Shown here piece after piece: positions 12,501 to 23,100 of a stretch of DNA of 64,000 nucleotides; position 1 is the stretch's first letter; each line of letters opens with the position of its first letter. The notes under the pieces were generated by a model that was not told the DNA's origin, did no database searches, and saw only the letters and a program-made list of their open reading frames with translations. The DNA is taken from positions 84,788,984-84,852,983 of the forward strand of contig JAMXBB010000007.1 in assembly GCA_024138015.1 (NCBI GenBank), given 5' to 3'. Both the position numbers and the translations under genes were made by a program. The stretch comes from Lumnitzera littorea (Eukaryota; Streptophyta; Magnoliopsida; Myrtales; Combretaceae).

Positions 12501-14075
12501 TGGAGAGAACCCTAGCAAATGGAGCCAATACCTATGCTTAGCTAAGTAGTGGTATGACATTATTTACCGTACTAGTATGAAACTAACTCTATCTCAATTT
12601 TGTATGGTTACCCACCTCCCATAAATTTGCCTTTCATTATAGGTGAGTCAAGAAATGCAGCAAGGGGCACTTTGTTGAGCAACTTAGAAGACATGATCAA
12701 GACCCTGAAGTTTCACTTAAGGAGACACTAACACCGTTATGAAACATCAAGATGACAATAGATGGACAGAGGTCATTTGCTATCGGAGATTAGGTATTGT
12801 TGAAGCTAAAGCCTTACCGCTAAGGAGTTTCAAAGAAGCTTCACCAGCAAAAGTTGAGTGCTAGGTGCTATGGACCATACAAAGTCTTAGATCGAGTAGG
12901 TAAAGTTGCATATTATTTGGAGTTACTTGTAGCAATGTTGCATCCAACGTTTTGTGTGTCCCAACTGAAGAAGTATTATGGAACCGATTTTAGGGTGTCT
13001 AATGAGTTACTTGCAAGAAATGATGAAGTGGAGTTAGAGCAATATGCCATCAACAAAAGTAAAATGGTGAAAAAAGGAAATGTAGTCGATATAATGGGTC
13101 TTGATCACTAGAAGGATATATTTCCCATTGATGCGACTTGGGAGTTCCTCTTTGACTTGAGATTACGCTTTGCTAACTCATCCTTATAGACAAGGTTTCA
13201 AATGTGGGAGGAGCTAAAGCAGGGAAGAACAAAATGGGGTTGCTGTGTATGCAACTAAGGTTTGTAAGAGATGGTGAGGGCAGAATTTTTGAGAAGAAGA
13301 TGTCATGTAAAGATAAAGTTAATGACACATCTTCAACTGTCATTGATTGTGCTAGTGGGCCTTGGTTGGGCCATGCTAATTGAGGCCACTTCATATAGGC
13401 CTTACAAGTTGACAAATAAATGGCCATATGGCCTATTATGATAGAATTCATCCCACATAATAGAAAATAGCATGCATAGCTTTAAGATATTCTTCTCATA
13501 CATATTCACTGATTCCATACCATTTCATAATTAGTTATGGCACATGCATAGGGTGGTGATGTAGTGTTCTTGCACAATCACTTGAGGAATGTTGTTAATA
13601 GAACATATGGGAGAGCTACGCATATATATGCATTGTTATGCCATTGTAAGAAAATATTAGAAGAAAATACAAGATATGTATTTTCTCCCAAAGTGCAAGC
13701 TTGTATGTGAGCTAGGCACTCCTTATTTGTAGTTTGAGTGCTAGTTTTCTTTATTTTGACATTTATTTAGATGAATTTGAAATTTGTAAGACATTCAAGG
13801 CAAAAAAAGACTCATTTGCAATCCATATCACTTGGAACAAGTTGCTTTATCAAATCATAATGAACTCAATAATGGAGAAGCGAATATGTGTGTTAACTTA
13901 TAGAGTAGCTTGATTTGTAGGTCTCATCAATTTCCTTGATGATATATATATATATATATCTATATATATAAATGTGGGGAATCTTTAATTTAATTGAGTA
14001 TAGCTCCACAAGATTTGTTACTTTGAATATTTTGTTATTTGCTATTACTTTGAATATTTGTAAGGCCCCAATCGG

Positions 14076-14125
<50 letters not shown>

Positions 14126-17100
14126 CTCTTCAAATTCATTCAAATTGGATATTACTCATACTTGCTCTCAAGTGTGCTACATCTGAGTATGCGTGTAAGG
14201 TGGGGAAGGACAATACTCGCCAAATAGCCAAAATCCTAACTTATGCTGACCTTGCCCTAAAGGCCAACCCTAGATTTTGTAGGGACTTTGGTGTATTAGA
14301 GACTGGAAATGGTGTTTCTGCTCCATTTCGTTGCCCTTCCGAAGGGCAAGAAAGGGCCTATGTTGATGTCATAAGTTGAATTGGAATGTCACTTAGAAAA
14401 TTCTCATTATACTATATAACCAAAAACTCTGGGTGGCAAGGAATTAAGCAAGTGTTTGTGGGGAAAAAATTCATGAAGACCACCAAGGAAGTTTGAAAAT
14501 TCAGAATTTTTGAAGGCATTTTATTTATGAGATAATTTGCAGTTATAATAACTTCTCCTCCAATATTGATGAGGTACTGAGTTAGCTATTATTATACATC
14601 ATTTGTGATACTTTATTTTGTTGTAGAGTATACGTGCAATAGCTTTGATGGATGATATTATGTTCATTTGGATAATTTTCAAACTCCTTAGAAAAGTATT
14701 TCTTGTCATTATTGGACCAAAAAATTTATATTTGAGCTTGAAACACATTTGATACGAGTTTGTGATATCTTTGGAATACTGAAGCTTCTAATTCTTCTGT
14801 TAACAAGAAGACCCAACATGCTATCGATAAATGTTACGAATCACTTGTAATCAAATAAAGTTGTAACTCTAGATGGTCCCCAAAGGTAACCATGAATTAG
14901 ATGGAAAGGGTTTGAAGGTTTTTATTTTTGAACACTATTAAGTGCATTTTTGTGAATTTCAAAATAACACAATGTTTATGTTTCAAATCACTAACATTTT
15001 TATTCATGAATAATTTTGGATACAAGCGAGACTTGTAGACAAAATTAGGATGACCTAACTGTTGATAGCATAACATGACATCACTATTATTCCTAGCAGA
15101 AAGAAATAATTTAGACTTAAATTGACTTCTAAGAAAATAGAGCCCATTCTCCTCCTCATCACTACTAGTCATCTTCCCTGAAGGTTGGTTTGAAAAACAC
15201 AATGAGAAGGAGAAAAAATCACTTTACACATGTTTTTGGTTAATTTGCTCACTGAGTTGCATTGTAACTCTAGAATATACAATACTTTATTCAAACACAA
15301 CTTCCCAATTTGAATAGATTCCTTTCCTTTAGACACAATGCATTCTCCATTAGCTACCCATACTCTATTCTCTTTGAAGTAAAATTTTTTGGAGATAAAT
15401 TATTGCACATGTAATCAGTTGCACTAGTATCTATTATCTGCTTACTACTCTTATCACATTTATGAGAAGATAAGTTTGTATCTTTTTATATGGCTTTTGT
15501 ACAAACGCAACATATGGAGAAGCCTCATTTGCTTTCTCAATTTCACTATTAACCTGAGTATTGTTAAGAATCTGCTTAATTATATCTGTTTGTTTGAGAG
15601 TCAGATTCATACCAGATTTGGTCCTGTCAATATTCGTCTCAACAACTTGTGCAATCTTTTGATATCCTTTTTGCCCCCTTGTTTTGAGATGTTCAGGTTT
15701 CCCATTTAGTCTCTAGCAGATTTCATGAGTATGGTGGGGCTTTCGACAATGCTCACACCAAGCCTTTTCACATGAAGACTACTCCTTGGTGACTAATGCT
15801 GAATTTGATGAGTTCTGATCAGATGGTGACGATATTGCCATCATGACATGCCTCCTACTTTCCTTCATATGGGCTTCAGCAAATTCCTTAAAAGTGGGGA
15901 ATGGCTTCTGATCTAGAAGTCTTCCCTCGTGTTTCATTAGGGTTTGAATTTAAGCCTTGTAAGAAGTCAATTACCCTATCACTCTTGCATCTTATTAAAC
16001 TTGATGCCATCCTCAGTACAAGACCAATCAACATCATAAAACAAGTTTATCTCTTACCATAATTTCATTAAAATATTATGTTACTCAGTCATACTTGAAG
16101 TTACCTTGATTTGTGAGTCTTAGGTTAGATTGGAGCTCAAAGCATTGAGATATATTTTCCATATCTTAGTAAATTTCTTGCATCATCTCCTAGATATCCT
16201 TGGTTGTGTTGCAAAGAAGATGCATCCTTCCAATCTTTGGCTCCATGGAATTTATTAACCATGGCATCAATATTGCATTTTCTGCTCCCCTTGTACCATA
16301 CTCACTGGACTCATTTGATGAAGCTTGATGTGGACTGGCCAAATAACCTAGCTTTCCCCTTCCTTGAATCAATAACTTGACTGACTGGTACCGCTATTGG
16401 AAATTTGTCCCATTCAATTTGTGTTGGGTAATTTGAAGGCATTGATTGCCCATAGATGTACTGGATGTATGTGGAATAGAACCCGATGTTAGTTTCACTC
16501 ACTGTTCCAAACCTTAATTTGGTGTAAGGACAGTTACTTTGATCAGGTGTGGGTTCACCCTTCTCTATTTGAGTGATGTAATCTTATTAGGATCGATTAG
16601 CTCTGTTACCATGTAGAAAAAATTAGAATGAAACCCTCACAATTCTTATTATCATAATGGTGAAACATATATATGGAGATGCTGGACTCCTAGTCCTGTA
16701 GATGATATAAACACAAATCTCTCTCAAAACTATCGATATAGAAATATCTTACTATTAGACTCTATCTCCTTATTTGAATGACAAACTGAGGATAAGGGCT
16801 GTTAAACAGAAATAAAAACAAGGCAGGATAAAAAAAAAAAAGGGAAAACAACAAATTCTAGAATAGACGTGTACATCACATGTTTAGGCATCCTAATAAT
16901 CCGATTTCCTATGGTCCTTTACTCATTGAAGCAGGGGAAAGTTTTGCTTGGCAAATTTACCATGATATTGGAGTCTTAATTATGTTCTCATGGAACTAGA
17001 TCTGTCCAAATGTCAATGATTTGAACCATTGCTGTAGGATATTGCAACCTGATTTAAGCAGGTTGATAATAAATTTAAGGGATTCTAATTTATGATTTAG

Positions 17101-20100
17101 GCCTGCTTTATGCAAAGGACTAACTGCTAATTTGATTAGTAGGATGAGGCAGATTGAATGTTGGGGAGTTATTGATGCATGATTGAGGTAGTGTAGCCAT
17201 GTAGTAGGGACGGCTAACATACAGTGAGTGTGGGGGAGACCGAAAGGACATGGAGAGAAGTATAAAAAAAAAAAAAAACCGATATGACTTGTTTAGGTAT
17301 TAATGAAAATATGGTCCTATAGTTCAATGGTGAAGTAGGATCACTGTAGCTGACTTTGAATAGTAGGTGGTGGTTGTTTTGGTGCTTTGGAAGCCTTTCT
17401 TCCCATATTAAGTTAATAGGCACTTCTCATGAGATGATTTGCAAGGATGTACATGTGTTGAAAGAAGTGAGGTATACGTAGGGATGACTTTTCTTCCTAT
17501 ATAATCTGGTTCAAATATCTTTTATGTATCTAGAAGTCCTAATATAACTGGAATATGAATTTTCAAGGATATATTCATTTCAAAATGTCGTGGTTAAGCA
17601 GTTCCTATGTATTTTGTGTAAAATATGATATGGACACTGATGAATTGGTTGTCCTGATTATTTCCACCTGCACATGAAGACTGCAAGTTGAAGCTTAGAT
17701 TATTCAGTTGTTGAAGGGCTTTTTTTTTTTTTTTTAAATGTACATGAAATTATCACATGCTTCTAGCATAAATCCAGAGTTTTTTTTTTCCTTTTTTTTG
17801 TACCTTTTTTTGGGTTCTACAATGAACTTAATATTCTTTTGATGCTCATGTGATGATAGACAAGCTGGAAAATGAGTTTGAGCAAGATGACATGGGTAGT
17901 GATCCTGGATCTTCTGCTGATGTAAGCTTTCCTTTTCCTTTTGAATGTTTCATGCCAACCATTTTCTTCCAACTTGCCTTTTTTGCAATTGTCAGTGGTA
18001 TTGGATCGAGCTCTTACTGCTACATATCATAATTTGAATCATTTCAATTGTACAGCACTTCAAGTGTTGCCTTCAATTGTGATTTGGTAATACCTATAGA
18101 CTTTCGTTGCAGCAATAACCTAAAAAGTGCTCGATTCAACAATGTAACGGAACATGGCCATTGGTTATGATTCCAAGCTGGTAGTATACTAGGATAGAGA
18201 ATGTTGGTGAGGGGTGTGCAAGTGTTTTATTCTATGGAGCTCAAGGTGGGCTAAGTCAAAATCAAATATGGAACTTAGCCTGATGTAAAATTGAAAAAAT
18301 TTGAGTTGGTCTAGAATCATCAGCTGCTGCTTTTGGTTTTGCACTAAGAGGTTGATCCAACAATTGGGCTTTTGTTAATGTTTTTCTTTTACCTTTTCTT
18401 TCACTTGCTCGATATGGGTTGCAATGTATTTGGTCTTTATGTAGCATTGGAGCTAAGCTCTTAAAGTGGTCAACTAATTTCTGCACCTAATGCTCCATGG
18501 TTCCTGTTCATTTTTTTATTTTTCTTCTTTGCGTGCATATAACCTTTGCTGATATTGAAATCTAGTTGATAGTGTTGCTCTAAAGTGATCGTTTAGACTA
18601 TTGTGAATTCCTTAGATTAGTCATAAAATGATTACCTATACTGGTAACTTTTTTATCATATTAATTAACCCTTTTTTTAGCTCCGGTGTGTTTTCTTATC
18701 TTTTCGGGTCATGCTTGTATGCAGGTTGGTTTACCTGGACCAATACTGAGGACTGATGGTGAAGTAGGAGTAGGGTGTTCAAAAAGTGGTTTCTTGTTTG
18801 ATGAATTAAAAAATGACAAAGTAACTGACCTTTCAGATGATATTGGACTTACAGAAATCGAGCAATTCATTAATCAAAAAATGTTTTCAAGGTAATTTGC
18901 ACTTTCAACACCATCATCATATATCCTTATTTTGCTCAATGTAAAGTGTTTCTGTCTAGTCATATTGGTCTATTTCAAGAACAAATATTCATGTTGACTG
19001 AAATCACAAGTTCTTTTGTTTGTTTCCACAAAAGTTTAATACCATTCTTTTTCTAACATGTGCTTTTTGTTTGGTTGTCTTGTTAAGAATGAATCCTTAG
19101 ATTTATTGCAACCAGAACTTTTCTGTTTCTATTAGAAACGTTTAATATATTTTCTGGCCGACTTTACTGCCTCTCCTCTCCTCTTCACATTAATTGTGAT
19201 TTGGATTTGTTTCTGTGGTCTGTTTAGTTAAATGTTGTGATGGATCTAATGATTGGCATTAGTTTGTCGAGATATATCCTTGAGCCATCCACTCAACAAT
19301 GGCCTTGCATTTTAGGGATGAGATAAATCATCTCCTTGAGATACTGAATTCACGTGCAACTGATATACCAATTGAAAGGGGAGAAAAGACGAGTTCCTCA
19401 ATGATTGTCCCAAAAAAGGCAGAGAAGCCTGCAGTGGTAGCTGAAACATCAAGTAGGCCAAATGCTGAAAAGCAGGAAAAAGTGAGAACACCTCAGTGGG
19501 AAAGTGCATCTCCCACAGTTAAGCCAAATGTAAGTCCAAATGAATTTTCCAATTGGCATTGCTTTATAAGTGCTGTTTATCCCGACATGAAATATTTTCA
19601 CCATGGTATTTCACTTTAATTGAGCTTCTTGTTTATAACTTTAGCAACCAACAGAAGTGTGCCTCTAGAAAGATTTTGAAGTACTATAACATGTGAATCA
19701 AAGCTTCTAATTTTGAACTAGAGTGTGGTAAAAGATCATTATCTACTTTGTAAGAAACTTGCCTATTAAGACAAGGATTTCTATAATTGAGAACTCACAA
19801 TTGAAAGTGTACTTTCCACTGTATGAAGGGCCATTTTTATTGTAAATGCCTGGGAAAAGATCAGTACAAGGTAGGATCTTGATTGCAGTACACAGTTATT
19901 TTTAGTCATCTTTGTATGTGTGGATATACATTATAGGAGATATTGTAATCTCATTAATAAAATTGCAGTAGATGCTCTTCAGTTATCTGGTTCTTAAATA
20001 TTTTGAAACACATACATGTAGCATGGTTTTTTGGGGGGCATGACATGTAGCATTTGTTGATTCATGCTAGCTGTACTCACAGCTCGTACTGGGTTCAGTC

Positions 20101-23100
20101 TTTGTTTATGTGCTTTGATATTGATGTGGGGTCACCTGACAGATCATCATGATAATATGCTGAATTATGCAGATACGAGATGAAATTGGTGCTTCACCCA
20201 TTGAAATTGCTAGAGCATACATGGGGAAACGGATATCAGAAATAGGTTCTATTTCCAAGAGTAAATTAGAGGATCGCAGAGAATTCAATCATGGAGATGG
20301 ATATACATTAAAACCTTCTATTCCATCACCTCCTAAGCCATCTATAGGCTGGCCTGGTGCTATGGTGAAGGATGAATACTTGACCCCACAGGTTCAAAGA
20401 GGTCGACATTGGCACCGAAGTCTTGCAAGAACCCCCTATTCTAGATCTTCACATGCATTGCCGAAGACCAAGGTATGAAACATGGAATATATTGTGGCTT
20501 TTACCCTTAATGCGTCAACGTTGTGTAGCAAGTCTACTTGTGTGATTTTTGTGGCCACAAAATAATTATCTGCTGCTTGGCTATCATCAGCCCCCTCTGC
20601 TGCTTGGCGATGACAAAAAATATCGAGACTTAGCATCCACTCCTTTTCAGCACTCACGGACTCCAATATTTGGGCAGGTACCATTATATATCATATAATG
20701 TAAATCCATTATACCAGAAATACAGGTTTGTGTATATGTAATTTCCCTGGCTGCTTGAGTTGATGATGTTGAAGTTTAATGATTAATGCTTGTTCTGATT
20801 TCTGGTTTTTCTATCCATTTGTTTTTCCTTTTTCTTTAAAATATTATTTCGGTATTCTTGCAAAGGAGATTTTTTTGCTGAGTTAGTTACTAACTCTAAT
20901 TCAAAGTGTTGAGGTACATAGTATATTTGCTTTGACAAAGTTTGTCCTTGATTCCAAACATCAAGATTTACAATATATATTGTGATGAGAGTATATTGCT
21001 TTGATAAAGTTTGTCCTTGATTCCAAACATCAAGATTTACAGTATATATTGAGTTAATGTTTGATTTACTTCTTGCTAACTCTGCTGCAGAAAATGTATT
21101 TGTTGAATAGCCTTTCACTGAATATGGTCTGAAATTTTACACTTTATCTCTATTTAATGGCTTTGCTTTCTATTAACTTCATTTGGTTCCTGGATAGCAG
21201 CAAAGCTCCAGAAGAGTATATGATGGTGAATATGGTTCTGTTGGGCCTATTCGAAATCCCAGGCAGAATTTCAGGAGAGAATTTGCTCAGAATTTGGTTG
21301 ATTCCCCCCCTTTGGGAAGTCCCTTTCAAAAGGATGACAAGGTATCTATTGGTTCTTTCCCTTTCTTTAAGAAAGATGTAGAAGCTGGGAGCACATCAAG
21401 AGCTTCAACACTGTATTCAATAGATACTAAGTCAAGGAACTCTGAGTTGCGTGCTACTGCTGTTCCTATGCATTCGAGTCAGATTGCAAGGAAGATATTG
21501 GAGCATTTGGATAGAAATGTAGTTACTGTTAAGGATAGGTCTGCGGAGTTGAAATTTGCTACTATTGGGAAGAAAGCTGACTCCTCTGCTGATGTTCCCA
21601 TGATGCCACCAAAGGATGCTAATTTACCTTATTCCACTTTGTCCCTTGATAGAGTAGAACAAGGTACTCAGGCAAAAGTTGTGCACGTGCCAGATAGCAA
21701 AGAAACTACAGTATTTAAAGTCCCACCAGAACAAAGTATGATCACAATCACTGATACTTTATCAAGAGAGAAAGCTTCTGATACAAATATATGCAACAAT
21801 AGTTTTACGAAGATTGGTAGTGTGGGATCTCCTTCATGTTCTGTGATTGCTCAAGATGCTATGGTTCACGACACAAATAAGGTAATTCATCATCTGTCCT
21901 TTTATTGGGGATGCTAGCTCTATTTGCCTTGTATTATTCATGCTTCTCCCCACCCAGGGGGAGGTAATAAAGTGCTTAAGAAGTTAATTGAAATGTTATT
22001 GCGTAAAGGCCAACTAATGAAAATCTGTGGCATGTGTGGATTTTGGTTTGAAGTATATTCATATTAACAAAACTAATATTTATTTAAAATAATTTTCACA
22101 ATAAGTATATTAATAACGTATGTTTATAAATTATTTTTCAACGTGGTGTGAATACTATTATTGCATTACATGAATATATAATTACTTTTTAGTTTTATGT
22201 CTGTTGATTGTTTTTTCCATATTGATATAAAATGATGTGTTATTTAGGGTGAGTTATAATTATAACTATTTCGCTAATTCTTATAGTTGCTTTCTTTATA
22301 TTGTGGGATTGCATCACTATGTACTAAGAGTTGTGTCATTTTCCATTAAGTCATTCAAAGATTACAAATCCTCTATCGTATCGTCTTTTGCATAAAGGAT
22401 ATGTCCCTTGGGCACATAAGTGAAAGAATTAATTATTCATGGTCAAGAGTGGTATTAGCAGTGGAAAGGTCTATGTGATGACAAGGTAATATTATAAATG
22501 ATGAAAAAGTATGAGTGGTAGAAACAAAAACTTGTAGGCCACGAGGAAATACTAATAGAAAAATACAAGTGACAAAAGTTTCCAAAATCATATATATATG
22601 TATGAATAAATGACAATTCTTTTAAGTTGTGTTTGCTTGTCAATTGGTGGGAAAAAAAGTCATATTTGAATGCATGGAATTTGATTATGTATGTACCTGA
22701 GTCATATATTTAAACCAAAGAAAGTTCTCCTTTCATTTGTCCGCATTATCATGCTTGATGGTTGCAGATTATGAAGTAATAGATCCTGTAAATCTTCATA
22801 ATCTAAAATGTTTAATTGAGTCCCTGGGTTGATCCTCTTCAAAACATCTCTCTCTCTCTTGCAACCACACCCCAACCCCCCCCCCCCCCCCCTCTCCCCA
22901 ACCCTCCCCTGGAGACTAATGTCCAGCCACAAATTTTGAAGGTTTATTTATCTTCTTGCAAGTGTTGCTGGTGAGGCATATAATAAAATGCATACAAGTT
23001 TTTTGTATGGTCATAGCACAATGAGTAATACATCATTATCACTTGTTGCTAACTTAAAATTTTGAGATGGCAATTTTTCTCTCTTTGGAATCCTCATCAG

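Larger units (their letters stand above)
8264..13797 (+). mobile_element. degenerate Ty3/gypsy chromovirus, Reina-like
   Basis: LTR-PBS-gag-pol-PPT-LTR order on +. Visible domains: gag (about 9035-9200, DGDDLKAWLCRAKHILDI); zinc knuckle CFLCDK...GYRCKNR (about 9720-9775); protease (about 10095-10200, active-site motif decayed to LVDMASS); reverse transcriptase (about 10690-11300, YFSKLDLRLGYRQVQM and VFLDDI); integrase (about 11880-12650); and a C-terminal region GPYKVLDRVGKVAYYLEL...HPTFCVSQLKKYY with a chromodomain-like DATWEF tail near 13127. Every domain is cut by stops and frameshifts. It lies in intron 1 of the NUP1-like gene, in the same orientation. Reina versus another short-LTR chromovirus is inferred from LTR length and the tail motif. 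Confidence 0.85.
14500..16880 (-). mobile_element. antisense Ty1/copia remnant (LTR, gag, start of integrase)
   Basis: Read on -, from high to low coordinate: LTR, PBS, copia-type gag (about 16190-16500; MPWLINSMEPKIGRMHLL and TTKDIWEMMQEIY), zinc knuckle CEHCRKPHHTHEIC (about 15725-15770), GAG-pre-integrase (about 14960-15090; CYQQLGHPNFVYKSRLYPKL) and integrase core (about 14500-14900; NNDKKYFSKEFENY). Reverse transcriptase, RNase H and 3' LTR are missing, so it is truncated. Stops interrupt all domains. It lies opposite to the host gene in intron 1. Confidence 0.85.
6543..17859 (+). other. 11.3-kb intron 1 of the NUP1-like gene
   Basis: Bounded by CAAG|GTCCCT and GATGATAG. It is far larger than the other introns (about 0.1 to 1.3 kb), mainly because it hosts a gypsy element in the gene's orientation and a copia remnant in the opposite orientation. 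Outside these elements it is AT-rich with no further coding evidence. Confidence 0.8.

Noticed and set aside
13972..14379. 135-residue frame on +
   Set aside because: Its middle is a translated AT repeat and the rest matches no family I recognise. It lies between two element remnants in intron 1.
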